NCBI RefSeq assembly: GCF_000801335.2
Contig: NZ_JSEH01000010.1
Coordinates: 62,001 to 126,000, forward strand
Direction: 5' to 3'
Origin: Desulfovibrio sp. TomC
Lineage (GTDB): Bacteria; Desulfobacterota; Desulfovibrionia; Desulfovibrionales; Desulfovibrionaceae
DNA length: 64,000 nt
In this document: positions 7,914 to 17,750 of the stretch, piece by piece
How the letters are laid out: the number at the start of each line of letters is the position of its first letter
Numbering within the stretch: position 1 is the stretch's first letter
Position numbers and translations under genes: made by a program
Notes under the pieces: generated by a model
Database searches by the model: none
What the model saw: only the letters and a program-made list of their open reading frames with translations
What the model was told of the DNA's origin: nothing

Positions 7914-10900
7914 GTGAAACAGACACCACCCTCTTTTCGACCCATCCGATGCCAGACCCTCTGGCTGTTGCTTGCCGCCGCCGTCCTGTGCCTGACCGTC
8001 GCCATACCCCGGAAAGGCCAGGCCGCCGATCCGGCCCTGGCCGCTGTGCGCGAGCCTGATGTGGCCGCCGCTCCGCCCAAAGCCGGCCTGGCCCAGGAGG
8101 GCCGGGACCTTCGGGTGGTGCTCAAAAAAAGCGCCCCGGCCGAAGGCACGCCGCGCGTCGGCGGTGCGGCCTCCTTTGAAGCCCGGCTCTTTCGCGGCGA
8201 GCGGGAAGATCGCCCGGGTGATTACGAATGCCGTTGGCAGGCTGACGCCGGCGCCAAATTTTTGGAGGCTGCCGGTCCCTGCACCAATACCGCCGTCTTC
8301 ATGCGCCCGGGAGTGCAGCGGGTCTGGGTGGAGGTGGTGCCGAAGTCCGGTCCTTCCGCCGGTCTGGCCGCTGTGTCCGATCCGGTGGTGCTGGAAATAT
8401 CCCAGCCGAGTTTCGGCCTGGCCGCCTCTCCGGTTGCCCCGCTCGTCGGCGAAGAGACCACGGTTGCCATCCGGGATTTCCCGGTCCATGAGGGTGTGGA
8501 ATTTCGCTGGGACCCCCTGCCGGCCCAGGCCAAGCTCGTGCGGGTGGGGGAACGCAGCCTGACGTTTTACCCGACCGAGGCCAAAACGGTGCCGGTCAAA
8601 GTGACGGCCGTGGCCGGAGAGGCCGGTAAAGCCGGCGGGACGCTGGGTTCGGCCAAAGCCGACATCCCGGCGCGCAACTACACCGTCACGGTGGACAACC
8701 GGGGACTCACCGAAGCGCCGGCCACAGTCTGGCGCGACGGCGAAGGTCCGGTTGCGGCCGAGGGCGTGGCGGTTGGCCAGCGCGTGGGCCTTCGGGCCGC
8801 CGTGGCCCCGACGCCGCCACATCCGCCCCTGGCCTATGCCTGGGGCCTTTGTCCCGGTGCCCGGGCGGCCGGCGGCGAAGACACCCGGGAAATTGCCGCC
8901 TCGCGCCGGGAGACCGGTCCCTGCCCGGTCTCGGTCGAGGTGCGCGATGCCCGGGGCCTGCTCCTTGGCCGGGGCCAGGGCGAATTTACCGTGGCCGTGT
9001 CCCAGGCCGAGCTTGATGCCGCAGCCGAGCGGGCCAGGGAAGTGGACAGCCTCGTGCGCGAAGCGGCCGCGGCCTGGACCGAAGGCGATCCGGTCCGGGC
9101 GCTGGCTGCTGCCGGGCAGGCGGTGCGCCTGAGTCCCAAAGATCCCGCCACCGTGGCCGCCCTGGACCGGGTGGTCCGCGACAAGGGCCGCCTGGACGAC
9201 CATCTGGCCAGGGCCACTGCGGCCCTGGCGGTGGATGATTTCGACGAAACCGCGGCCATGCTCGACGCGGCCGCCAAGATCAACGCCAAGGCTTCGGCTA
9301 TCCCGGCCGCCCGGCTGGCCATGGAAAACCGCAAGGCCTTGCTCGGCCGCATCGGAAAATTACTGGCCACGGCCCGGGAGAAATGGGACGCCGGCGAAGT
9401 GGAAGGGGCTTTGGGCCTGACCGGCAAGGCCCTGGAACTCGACCCGTCCCATGCCGCGGCCAGAGCCGAGCGCGAACGCCTCGTCGCCGCCCGGGATCGG
9501 CTCATTGCCGCACTCAAAGAGTCTGCCGGCTATCTGAGCGCCAAGCGTTTCGACAGTGCGGCCAAGGCCCTGGACGAGGCCCGAGCCATCAGCCCCCGGT
9601 TCGGAGCCGTGGCCGAGATGGACGCGGCCATCGCCGCCCGGAAAAAACGGGCCTGGAGCCTGGATGAACGGCTGGCCCGGGCCAGGGACCAGTGGAACGC
9701 CGGCGACGCCGACACTGCCCTGGCCACGGCCAGCGAAGCCGCAGCCCTGGACCCCGAGCACCAGGGCGCGGCCCAGGCGCGCAAAAACCTGGCCCTGGCC
9801 CGCGACAAGCTTACCCGGGCCGAGGAACGGGCCGAGGCGGCCCTGGCCGGCGGCAAGCTGGAGGAAGCCCGCACCGCCCTGGCCGAGGCCGCCAAAATAA
9901 ACCCCCGCCATGGGCGCATCGCCGAATTGCAGGATGCCGTGACCCACCGGGCCGGCCGGGATCAACGTCTGGCCGCCCTGGCGGCCGAAGCGGCCAAGCG
10001 AAACGCCGCCGGCGATCTCGACGGCGCGCTGCTGGCCGTCAACGACATGCTGGCCCTGGTCCCCAATGACCCGGCCATCACAGCCCATCGGGCCAAACTG
10101 GCCCGGGCCAGGGACGCCGTGGCCGACGCCCTGGCCCGCACCCGGGACTTCCTGGCCGCGCGGCGTTTCGATCTGGCCCTGGCCGCCCTGGCCGAGGCCG
10201 AAAAAATCAATGCCAAACTCCCTGTTGTCGCCGAGTGGCGGCAAAAAGTGCAGGCGGAAAAAAACCGCAGCGAAACCGACCTGACCGCCGCCCTGGCCCA
10301 GGCCGACAAATTGGCCGACGCCCGGGAATTCGAAGCGGCCCGCCGGCTTCTTGACACAGCCCGGGATGCCGGCCCCCTGCCCCCGACGTTGGCGGCCAAG
10401 GCCCGTGACCTCGAGCGCCGCATCGACGCCGGCCGGGTCCGCCATGAAGACGCCAAACGCGAACAGAAAAACCGGGGACAGGCCACGGCCGGCGCCGACG
10501 CCGACCGGGCCGGACGCTGCGAGGCCCTGGGCAGGCAGGCTGGCGGCAAACGCGACGCCGGCGACCATGCCGGGGCCATCCGCGACTATCAGGCCTTGCT
10601 CACCCTGTGCCCGGACACCTGCCAGGCCTACAACAACGTCGGCACGTCCCTGTTCTCCCTGGGCTATGCCGCCGAATCCCTGCCGTGGTTTGACGAGGCG
10701 GTCAAATGCGCCCCTTCGGTGGCCCTGTTTCAGGACAATGCCGCCCTGACCCGCAAACGGCTGGCCGCCGCCCAAGCCCCAGCTTCGGATGTGGCTGCCC
10801 AGTGTTCGGCCGCTTTTGAAAAAGCCGAGCATCGGCGCGGCGGTGGTGATCTGACCGGCGCGGTCGAGGGCTACAAGGCCGTGGTCAGCCGCTGTCCGGA

Positions 10901-11072
10901 CTTCTGCGCGGCCTACAACAACCTGGGCCTGACCCTGCACAAGCAGGGCCGTACCCCGGAATCGCTGCCCTTCTTCGAACAGGCCCTGCGCTGCAACCCC
11001 CAGGACAGCCTGTTTAAGGAAAACTACGAACTGACGGTCAAACGCCTGCGCACGGCGGAGAAACGCCCCTGA
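7914..11072 (+). CDS. Large exported TPR-type repeat protein, 1052 aa
   Basis: The GTG start at 7914 has AGGGAA about 10 bases upstream and is followed by a basic stretch and hydrophobic core (LWLLLAAAVLCLTVAIPRKG), a likely signal peptide. Residues about 40-350 are mainly beta-rich, with phrases such as FRWDPLPAQAKLVRVGE that suggest Ig-like modules. Residues about 370-850 are long helical repeats of the form ARDxWNAGDADTALATASEAAALDP with recurring AR-rich helices, resembling degenerate TPRs. Two clear TPRs end the protein (AYNNVGTSLFSLGYAAESLP and AYNNLGLTLHKQGRTPESLP), each preceded by a CPDxC motif, so disulfides are possible in the periplasm. It probably scaffolds other envelope proteins. 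A near-consensus sigma-54 promoter lies at 7867. Confidence 0.85.
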   Translation: MKQTPPSFRPIRCQTLWLLLAAAVLCLTVAIPRKGQAADPALAAVREPDVAAAPPKAGLAQEGRDLRVVLKKSAPAEGTPRVGGAASFEARLFRGEREDRPGDYECRWQADAGAKFLEAAGPCTNTAVFMRPGVQRVWVEVVPKSGPSAGLAAVSDPVVLEISQPSFGLAASPVAPLVGEETTVAIRDFPVHEGVEFRWDPLPAQAKLVRVGERSLTFYPTEAKTVPVKVTAVAGEAGKAGGTLGSAKADIPARNYTVTVDNRGLTEAPATVWRDGEGPVAAEGVAVGQRVGLRAAVAPTPPHPPLAYAWGLCPGARAAGGEDTREIAASRRETGPCPVSVEVRDARGLLLGRGQGEFTVAVSQAELDAAAERAREVDSLVREAAAAWTEGDPVRALAAAGQAVRLSPKDPATVAALDRVVRDKGRLDDHLARATAALAVDDFDETAAMLDAAAKINAKASAIPAARLAMENRKALLGRIGKLLATAREKWDAGEVEGALGLTGKALELDPSHAAARAERERLVAARDRLIAALKESAGYLSAKRFDSAAKALDEARAISPRFGAVAEMDAAIAARKKRAWSLDERLARARDQWNAGDADTALATASEAAALDPEHQGAAQARKNLALARDKLTRAEERAEAALAGGKLEEARTALAEAAKINPRHGRIAELQDAVTHRAGRDQRLAALAAEAAKRNAAGDLDGALLAVNDMLALVPNDPAITAHRAKLARARDAVADALARTRDFLAARRFDLALAALAEAEKINAKLPVVAEWRQKVQAEKNRSETDLTAALAQADKLADAREFEAARRLLDTARDAGPLPPTLAAKARDLERRIDAGRVRHEDAKREQKNRGQATAGADADRAGRCEALGRQAGGKRDAGDHAGAIRDYQALLTLCPDTCQAYNNVGTSLFSLGYAAESLPWFDEAVKCAPSVALFQDNAALTRKRLAAAQAPASDVAAQCSAAFEKAEHRRGGGDLTGAVEGYKAVVSRCPDFCAAYNNLGLTLHKQGRTPESLPFFEQALRCNPQDSLFKENYELTVKRLRTAEKRP

Positions 11073-11515
11073 CGCTCCCAGCCGGACCGCTCTGGCCATG
11101 CCGTTCGCCCAAGCCGCCTCCCGGGCAGTGTTCTGGCGCCGCACGGTGGCCGGCCCACGGCAGCGCCCTCCCACTCCCGCTGTCCGGGCATGCTCCTGGC
11201 GATTCGACACGACCGGGAGGCACACCAGCCGCCTGACGCTGCTCCCAAAGCCCCTCCCCCGAGCCAGACCTGACGAACGCGCTTTCGGCAAACCCGTGCC
11301 AAGCGCCGCAACCGATCCAACCGGCGTTGCGAGAGCGCCTCTTATCGCCGCCTGTTGCGCGCTCCAGGGCTTGCCGCCTTCCCCCGCGCCAACCGCAGCG
11401 GCCTCCGCAAAATCAGATGGATCGGCCGTTGGTTCCACTTTTCGACCGGACACAACAAAAAAGCGGCCGCCGGGAAACCCCGACGGCCGCTTGGCTCGCC
11501 TGCGGCGAAGAAAGA
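11073..11515. other. Convergent intergenic region, no gene seen
   Basis: Roughly 440 bases separate the TPR gene (rightward) from pal (leftward). The frames in it lack ribosome sites and have Arg/Pro-rich, shadow-like translations. The only structure I can support is the pal terminator at its right end. Confidence 0.6.
11457..11492 (-). terminator. Terminator of the tol-pal operon
   Basis: AAGCGGCCG (11461-11469) pairs with CGGCCGCTT (11484-11492), extended by CGGG/CCCG inside. On the minus strand the stem is followed by a run of T (complement of 11457-11462). It lies 24 bases after the pal stop codon. Confidence 0.85.
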
Positions 11516-12031
11516 CTAGTAGGTGGCGCGGAATTCGTCGCGGCGGTTCTTGGCGTACGCAGCGTCGCTGGTGCCCGGATCCAGGGGACGTTCCTTGCCG
11601 TAGCTGACAGTGGACAGCCGATCGGCGCCAATGCCGAGGTTGGACAGGTACTGGGCTGCAGCCTGGGCGCGACGCTCGCCAAGGGCCAGGTTGTATTCAG
11701 CCGTGCCGCGCTGGTCGCAGTTGCCTTCCACGATCAGTTTGATCTGGGAGTACTGGCGCATGATCTCGGCCTTGCGGGTCAGGATCTGCCGGGACTCGGC
11801 GGTCAGGTTGGAGCTGTCCAGGGCGAAGTGGACCATCTGGGCCAATTCGGTGGAAGCAGCACCGAGCTTCTCACGAAGGGCGCGCTCCTGTTCCAGACGA
11901 GCACGTTCCTGCTCTTCCCAGCTGGTTCCGGAACCGTCGCCGGGACCGCCGGCCTTTTTGGCGCAACCAAAACCGGCCAGGGAAAGCATCAGAACCAACA
12001 TAGCCATAACTAACATCTTCGAACGCATCAT
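11516..12031 (-). CDS. pal: Peptidoglycan-associated lipoprotein Pal
   Basis: This outer-membrane lipoprotein binds peptidoglycan and the TolB propeller. The start at 12031 has AGGAGG 7 bases upstream. A lipoprotein signal ends LSLAGFGC, so Cys23 is the lipidated residue; the box is slightly unusual (Phe at -2). A charged helix (WEEQERARLEQERALREKLG) leads to an OmpA-like domain whose peptidoglycan-binding signature is readable: VHFALDSSNLT, IVEGNCDQRGTAEYNLALGE and RAQAAAQYLSNLGI. The 171-aa length is typical. It ends the tol operon, but the 251-base gap after tolB suggests it may also have its own promoter. Confidence 0.95.
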   Translation of the reverse strand: MMRSKMLVMAMLVLMLSLAGFGCAKKAGGPGDGSGTSWEEQERARLEQERALREKLGAASTELAQMVHFALDSSNLTAESRQILTRKAEIMRQYSQIKLIVEGNCDQRGTAEYNLALGERRAQAAAQYLSNLGIGADRLSTVSYGKERPLDPGTSDAAYAKNRRDEFRATY

Positions 12032-12282
12032 GATTCTTCCTCCTCACATTGCCCGCCTGGGCATTAAAAATACCGCAGGGCTTTGCCCCGGGTATCGTCC
12101 AGGGTGCTGGCGAAGCACAACTGGAACCGGCCCCCAATTACGCCTCCTGCAATTAATTGCAACAGGGAATTAACGGGTGTTCCGGGGAGTTGCGAATTCT
12201 TCACAACCCGCTGACACCATAGCCCAGGTCCGGAACGATTCCAGGCCTTGGGCGTCCCCGCCCCGCACCAGGGAAGCACGTT

Positions 12283-13608
12283 TTATTGGGGGAGCGGCCC
12301 CCAGCTCGGCATATAGGCAGCCCCGTCGCCGGTGGGAACCATGACCGGCGGCGCGCCGTGGCGCGTGGTCACGAAAATCTTTTTCCCCCCGCTCCTGGTC
12401 GACGAAAAGGCGATGAAATAGCCGTCCGGAGAAAACGACGGGTTTTCGTCCGATCCGCCGCCGGACGTCACCTGCGTTTCCTGGCCCGTGGCCAGATCCA
12501 TGACAAAAACCTTCTGCGCCCCGCCAAGCTGTTTGGTAAAGGCAATGAGCTTGCCGTCGGGACTCATGCTCGGGTTGGTGTTGTAGCCCGAGGAGGTGAC
12601 CCGCCGGCCCGAGCCGCCGTTGACGTCTTTCACATAAATATTGGGGCTGCCGGTCTCATCGGAAACGTAAGCCATGGAGCGCCCCGAGGCGTCAAAAGTG
12701 GGCGACACCTCGATGCCGCCGCCAGCAACCAGGGGCCGGCCGGGCTGATAGCCGCTGCCAAGCAGATAGATGTCGGCCTTGCCGTGCATGGTGAGACTCA
12801 CGGCCACCTGCCCGTCGGGCAGAAAATGCGGGCTGACCACGTTGGTCGAGGGCAGGGTATAGACCTGCGGCTTGCCGCCCCCGGACCAAACACCGAGATA
12901 GTGGCCGCGCGAACCGATCAGGGTGAACACAATGCGCCGTCCGTCAAAGGACCAGGACGGACTGACGGCCATGCCCAGCTCATTGTAGCTCGTCACACGG
13001 GTAAGGCCCCGGCCGGTCGGACGCACGGTCCAGATATCGGTGCCCTTGGCCGTGCTGGGTTTGACGAAGGCGATCTGGGAATTGAAAAAGCCGCCCTGGC
13101 CGGTAAGCGCCTGCATCAGTTCCATGCAGAAGCGGTCGGCGATGTCGGGCAGCTGGGCGTCGGTCACCGAATCGTAGCCTTTGCCGACGAGCACCTTTTG
13201 GGAATAAACCTCAAAGGCACGCAGTTCGACGTTGCCGAGATTGCTGCCGGGCGTCCAGCTGGCCGTGACCAGCACATCCACCTTGGCCAGCGAAAACGGC
13301 TTGAAATCGATCTGGTCGGCGGTGGCCCCGCTCACCTGTCCGGGCACGTTGGATTGGGGCACGATTTGCAGGAAGGGCAAAAACTGCAGGTCTTTGTTGA
13401 TGAGGTCCTGGAGCTTGTCCGCCGGGGTGAGCTGGCCGCCGCCGGCAAAGGGCCTGGCCATGACCAGATTCATCTTGGCCTGCCCGGGTCCCTGGATATC
13501 GACGGCCAGGGAGGTCTGGGCTTCGGCCCGGAGGGCCACTAAGCACATGAGAACGGCCAGGGCCGCACTCCACATTCCGGTCAGAAACATCTGCTTGCGC
13601 ATGGTCAT
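12283..13608 (-). CDS. tolB: Tol-Pal system beta-propeller protein TolB
   Basis: This periplasmic protein links Pal to TolA and the Tol inner-membrane complex. A signal peptide (MRKQMFLTGMWSAALAVLMC, cleavage near AEAQ) precedes an N-terminal TolB domain and then WD40-like blades with the family phrases PSWSFDGRRIVFTL, PSMSPDGKLIAF and PSFSPDGYFIAFSSTRSG, ending PSWGPLPQ. The length of 441 aa is typical. The start at 13608 is chosen for the signal peptide and the AGG upstream; 13602 is an alternative. It lies between tolA (192-base gap) and pal. Confidence 0.95.
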   Translation of the reverse strand: MTMRKQMFLTGMWSAALAVLMCLVALRAEAQTSLAVDIQGPGQAKMNLVMARPFAGGGQLTPADKLQDLINKDLQFLPFLQIVPQSNVPGQVSGATADQIDFKPFSLAKVDVLVTASWTPGSNLGNVELRAFEVYSQKVLVGKGYDSVTDAQLPDIADRFCMELMQALTGQGGFFNSQIAFVKPSTAKGTDIWTVRPTGRGLTRVTSYNELGMAVSPSWSFDGRRIVFTLIGSRGHYLGVWSGGGKPQVYTLPSTNVVSPHFLPDGQVAVSLTMHGKADIYLLGSGYQPGRPLVAGGGIEVSPTFDASGRSMAYVSDETGSPNIYVKDVNGGSGRRVTSSGYNTNPSMSPDGKLIAFTKQLGGAQKVFVMDLATGQETQVTSGGGSDENPSFSPDGYFIAFSSTRSGGKKIFVTTRHGAPPVMVPTGDGAAYMPSWGPLPQ

Positions 13609-13800
13609 TGCCTGAAGTCCCTGAAATTTTTGTTTTGAAAGGTTGCGACGCCGCTCGTGCAAAGAGAGGGACAGGGCGACGTCTGGACCGGATGCGAACG
13701 GGTCTCCCCGGGCTGCGTCCGGTCGGGTCACGCCATGTGACCCCTCATAGCCCTATCCAGCGCCGGGCGCAATTGTCCGGCTGGCAATCGAAAAAAAACA

Positions 13801-15024
13801 TCACTGTCCGAGTTCCTGGGAGCTAAACCGCAATTGCAGGACATTGAGCCCGGCCGGGGGCGCGGGCAGGGTCTCGGTTTCCGCCACGGACTTGAGCGCC
13901 GAGGCGTCAAAATTGGCTTGTCCCGACGGCTGGACCAGCCGGTAGTTCAGAATACGGCCGTCCTTGTCGATGTTCACCTCGACCATGGCGAGCAGGTGCT
14001 GTTTGGCGCCGCTCTGGGGGAAGCGCCAGTTCTTTTTCACTTCGCGGTTCACGATCTGGCCGTAGACTCCCATGGTCACGCCGCCGCCCCCGCCGCCAGC
14101 GCCGCCGGGCGTGCCGCCGCCCCCGCCGCCGCCGGCCGCCTTGCGGGCATCAGCCAGGGCCTTGGCCACAGGATCGCCTCCGGCCTCGCCCTTGCCGGGT
14201 CCCTGCCCGGAGCCGGAACCGCTGCCGGGGCCGGCCTTGGACTTGGCGTCCTTGAGGGCCTGGGCCAGCATTTCCTTGTCGGAAAGCTGCTTGGATGCGG
14301 CAGCCGCCTTGGCCGCGTCCGCCGCCTTCTTGGCATCCTCGGCCTTTTTCGCCTCGGCAGCCTTTTTGGCGTCTTCGGCCTTTTTGGCCTCTTCGACCTT
14401 TTTGGCTTCGTCCGCTTTCTTCTTGGCGTCTTCTTTCTTGGCCTCGTCAGCCTTCTTTTTGGCTTCCTCGACCTTCTTGGCTTCTTCGATCTTCTTGGCT
14501 TCCTCAAGCTTCTTGGCCGCCTCGGCCTTGCGCGTGGCTTCCTCGATCTTCTTGAAATCCGGTTTCGGCTCGATCTTCGGCTCAGGCTTGGCCTGTTCCG
14601 TGGGAATAGGCTTGGCCTTGGGCTCCGGCTCGGGCTTGGGCTCAGGTTTCTTCGGCTCGGGTTCGGTGCGCTTGGGCTGGGGCGGCTCGGGCACGGCTGC
14701 CACCGGCTCGGGCGGTATGGGCTTGGCCGGCGTGGCCGGAGCCTCGGCCGGTTCGGGCAGCGCCTCCTGGGCCTTGGCCGCCTCGCCGGGACCGCCGGCC
14801 GGTTCCGGGGGGCCGGGTTCCGGGCGGTCGCCCGGGCCTTTGGGACCAGGGGGCAGGCCGGCCTCGCCAGGCGGCAGGCCCGGAGGCGCCAGGGACACGA
14901 GATCGACCTCGTAGACCGGCACATTGAGCTGGAATTTGACCGGTTCGATATTGACGAACAGCAGACTCGCCAACACCACCGTCAGATGGAGAAAAATGGA
15001 AAATATCCAGCCGAGGACGCGCAT
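13801..15024 (-). CDS. tolA: TolA/TonB-family energy-transducing protein
   Basis: One N-terminal membrane helix (VLGWIFSIFLHLTVVLASLL) anchors a long periplasmic stalk and a C-terminal TonB/TolA-like domain (MGVYGQIVNREVKKNWRFPQ, MVEVNIDKDGRILNYRLVQP). The stalk begins with a Pro/Gly/Glu segment. It continues through about 100 residues of KKxEEAKK-type repeats, predicted to be a long helix, then a Gly-rich linker. The ATG at 15024 puts the membrane helix at the N terminus; the ribosome site (GAGAAG) is weak. Its position after tolQ and tolR supports TolA over TonB. The 407-aa protein couples the proton-motive force, via TolQR, to TolB-Pal and outer-membrane constriction at division. Confidence 0.92.
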   Translation of the reverse strand: MRVLGWIFSIFLHLTVVLASLLFVNIEPVKFQLNVPVYEVDLVSLAPPGLPPGEAGLPPGPKGPGDRPEPGPPEPAGGPGEAAKAQEALPEPAEAPATPAKPIPPEPVAAVPEPPQPKRTEPEPKKPEPKPEPEPKAKPIPTEQAKPEPKIEPKPDFKKIEEATRKAEAAKKLEEAKKIEEAKKVEEAKKKADEAKKEDAKKKADEAKKVEEAKKAEDAKKAAEAKKAEDAKKAADAAKAAAASKQLSDKEMLAQALKDAKSKAGPGSGSGSGQGPGKGEAGGDPVAKALADARKAAGGGGGGGTPGGAGGGGGGVTMGVYGQIVNREVKKNWRFPQSGAKQHLLAMVEVNIDKDGRILNYRLVQPSGQANFDASALKSVAETETLPAPPAGLNVLQLRFSSQELGQ

Positions 15025-15070
15025 GATGCTTCTCGATTGGTCACGGGCCGGGACGGCGTCCCGGCCGGGC

Positions 15071-15526
15071 CTATTTCTTTTTGGCGGCGGCTGCGGCGGC
15101 GGCTGCGGCGTTCTTGGCCGTTTTTTCGTCTTCGGCCACAACGCCGAGCTTGTCCACGCCCGCTGCCTTGATGATCCCCATGACCTTGACCACCGTGCCG
15201 TAAGCCACAGACTGGTCGGCCCGCAGGAACAACTGCTTTTTCTGGTCCGTCACCAGCCGTTTGACCTGCCCTTCCAGGTCGGCGAAATCCACCTGGTACT
15301 TGTCGAGGTAGATCGAACTGTCGGCCTTGATGGTCAACACCAGGCTGTCGTTTTCCTTGGGCAGAACACTCACGGCCCGGGTCTGGGGCAGATCGACCTC
15401 CAGGCCCTGGGTCATCATGGGCGCGGTGACCATGAAAATAATCAGCAGCACGAGCATGACGTCGACAAAGGGCGTGACGTTGACGTCGGCCAGATACCGA
15501 CCCTTGCCGCCGGTCTGCATACCCAT
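15071..15526 (-). CDS. tolR: TolR/ExbD-family proton channel subunit
   Basis: This single-pass inner-membrane protein pairs with TolQ. The membrane segment has the expected proton-relay aspartate in [20 protein letters not shown] (Asp about residue 22), followed by TQGLEVDLP and a periplasmic domain ending in [19 protein letters not shown]. The C terminus is unusual: an alanine run ending in three lysines ([13 protein letters not shown]). It starts 4 bases after the tolQ stop, so translation is coupled. The length of 151 aa is normal. Confidence 0.95.
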   Translation of the reverse strand: MGMQTGGKGRYLADVNVTPFVDVMLVLLIIFMVTAPMMTQGLEVDLPQTRAVSVLPKENDSLVLTIKADSSIYLDKYQVDFADLEGQVKRLVTDQKKQLFLRADQSVAYGTVVKVMGIIKAAGVDKLGVVAEDEKTAKNAAAAAAAAAKKK

Positions 15527-15529
15527 GGC

Positions 15530-16282
<753 letters not shown>

Positions 16283-16314
16283 TGCGACCCACCTGTGGGA
16301 TAAACTGTAGCTGG

Positions 16315-17076
16315 TTAGGAAAGCACGCGGTCGGCCAGGGCCGGCAAAGCGATTTCCGCCGGCGCGGTAATGCACACGTCGGCCAAGCCTTGGTAGGCGC
16401 TTTCCGTAAGATTGATTTCCACAACACCCCCGCCCCTGGCCTTGATCTCCCTGGGCAGGAGATTGGCCGGGGCGACCTCCCCCGATGTTCCGGCCACCAC
16501 GACAACGTCGGCGGCAAAGGCCAATTGACTGCTTTTGTGCAGAGCGTCAAGTGGAATGGCTTCCCCAAAAAACACGCTGTCGGGACGCACCACCCCGCCA
16601 CAGGCTTCGCAACGCCAAGGCAAAGCCTCTGGCGAGAGCGTCCTGGCCAGGGCCGGATCGTGCGCAAGGCCACAGCCCATGCAGGCAAAACGGTTCAAGC
16701 CGCCGTGAAATTCCACCACATTGTGCGATCCGGCGGCCTGATGCAGCCCGTCAATATTCTGGGTGACGACACCCGTCAATTTTCCCGCCGCTTCCAGCCG
16801 GGCCAGGGCAAAATGGGCCGGACCCGGCCGGGCCGCAGCCACCATGGCCAGCACCTCGTGCAAAAAGGCCCAGACCCGGCCGGGCTGGCGGGCCAGGGCC
16901 TCGGCCGTGGCCACGGCCATGGGATCATGGCGCTCCCACAACCCACCCGGGCTGCGAAAATCCGGGATACCGCTGGCCACCGACACCCCGGCCCCGGTCA
17001 GGGCCAGGACACGGCCGGCCCCCCGAATCATGGCCGCCGCCCTGTCCAACGCTTTTTCCACCCCCGCATCCCGCAT
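16315..17076 (-). CDS. cobB: NAD-dependent protein deacylase (sirtuin)
   Basis: This Sir2-family enzyme removes acyl groups from lysines using NAD. The Rossmann motif LALTGAGVSVASGIPDFRS (24-42), TQNIDGLH (105-112), catalytic His124 in VEFHGG, and Zn ligands Cys132/Cys135 and Cys156/Cys159 are all present, followed by GTSGEVAPAN. The start at 17076 has GGGAG upstream. At 253 aa it is a complete single-domain sirtuin. It lies 32 bases upstream of tolQ on the same strand, so it leads the Tol operon. It is divergent from the secreted QPQQG-repeat protein gene. Confidence 0.95.
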   Translation of the reverse strand: MRDAGVEKALDRAAAMIRGAGRVLALTGAGVSVASGIPDFRSPGGLWERHDPMAVATAEALARQPGRVWAFLHEVLAMVAAARPGPAHFALARLEAAGKLTGVVTQNIDGLHQAAGSHNVVEFHGGLNRFACMGCGLAHDPALARTLSPEALPWRCEACGGVVRPDSVFFGEAIPLDALHKSSQLAFAADVVVVAGTSGEVAPANLLPREIKARGGGVVEINLTESAYQGLADVCITAPAEIALPALADRVLS

Positions 17077-17105
17077 CGCGGCTCTCCCTGCCCTGATAAA
17101 ACGGA

Positions 17106-17133
17106 TTGTGGTTTTTCCCAGGAGGCTTATAGT
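17106..17133 (+). promoter_or_regulatory. Sigma-70-type promoter
   Basis: TTGTGG (17106-17111), a 16-base spacer and TATAGT (17128-17133) form a plausible -35/-10 pair 48 bases before the start of the QPQQG-repeat gene. A small inverted pair, GTGCA and TGCAC at 17142-17155, lies in the leader. Confidence 0.45.
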
Positions 17134-17180
17134 GATCCATACGTGCAGCCTTGCACGGTTCCCCAAGGAGGAACAATTCC

Positions 17181-17729
17181 ATGAAACAGCGTATACGCTC
17201 CCTGCTCCTTATAGCCGCCCTGGTCCTGCCGACCCAGGCCCTTGCCGCCGAAGGCATGCTCCTGGCCCAGCAACAGGGCCAATATCCGCCTGGCGCCATG
17301 CAGGGGCAACCGCAGCAGGGCCAGCCGCAGCAGGGGCAACCGCAACAGGGAACAACCCGCCACAAAGGCGGCCAGCCACAGGGCATGATGCAGCAAGGCG
17401 GCCAGCCGCAGGGTATGATGCCGCAAGGCGGTTCGCCCGGGATGCAGCAGCCCAGGCAGCCCATGACGCCGCCGGTCGTGATGACCCCGGCCCAACCCGT
17501 GCCGCCGGTGGTCATCAACCCCGGCCCGGGCGTTCCGCCGCAGCCCGGCTACGGGCCGCAGGGACACTCTCCCAACCGCCAGTACAACGCGGTTATGCGC
17601 TGCAACCAACGTCAGGCGTCCTGCGCCCAGAACTGCAACCGACGGACCTACGGGCAGACCAGAAATATCTGCAACACCCAGTGCAACGCGGCCTTTGTCA
17701 ACTGCACGACCCGGGCCAATATGCGCTAA
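17181..17729 (+). CDS. Secreted Gln/Pro-rich repeat protein with Cys-rich C terminus
   Basis: A clear signal peptide (RSLLLIAALVLPTQALAAEG) follows an ATG with AAGGAGG upstream. The mature protein has a low-complexity region of QPQQG units (three 15-bp DNA repeats, 17301-17345) and GGQPQGMM units (two 30-bp repeats, 17367-17426). A Pro-rich linker leads to a C-terminal domain with six cysteines (MRCNQRQASCAQNCNRRTYG, ICNTQCNAAFVNCTTR), likely disulfide-bonded. I do not recognise a family. The next gene, 21 bases on, also encodes an exported Pro-rich protein, so the pair may act together in the envelope. Confidence 0.8.
   Translation: MKQRIRSLLLIAALVLPTQALAAEGMLLAQQQGQYPPGAMQGQPQQGQPQQGQPQQGTTRHKGGQPQGMMQQGGQPQGMMPQGGSPGMQQPRQPMTPPVVMTPAQPVPPVVINPGPGVPPQPGYGPQGHSPNRQYNAVMRCNQRQASCAQNCNRRTYGQTRNICNTQCNAAFVNCTTRANMR
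17301..17426 (+). repeat. Tandem repeats coding QPQQG and GGQPQGMM
   Basis: Three 15-bp units (17301-17345, CAGGGGCAACCGCAG type) are followed by two 30-bp units (17367-17396 and 17397-17426). All are multiples of three and stay in frame, so copy-number change would lengthen or shorten the secreted protein without frameshift. Confidence 0.8.
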
Positions 17730-17750
17730 GCGCGCCACGAGGAGAACGCC

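Noticed and set aside
9360-11453. A 697-codon minus-strand frame opposite the TPR gene
   Set aside because: Gly/Gln-rich, no domain or ribosome site. The plus-strand protein has a signal peptide and TPR motifs.
13834-15171. A long open frame on the plus strand antisense to tolA
   Set aside because: It is a shadow of the low-complexity Lys/Ala/Glu repeats of tolA. The translation is repetitive Leu/Gly/Phe, lacks a ribosome site, and tolA is unambiguous.
17301-17426. Short tandem repeats as a CRISPR array
   Set aside because: Repeats are 15 and 30 bp, contiguous without spacers, and in frame with a secreted protein.
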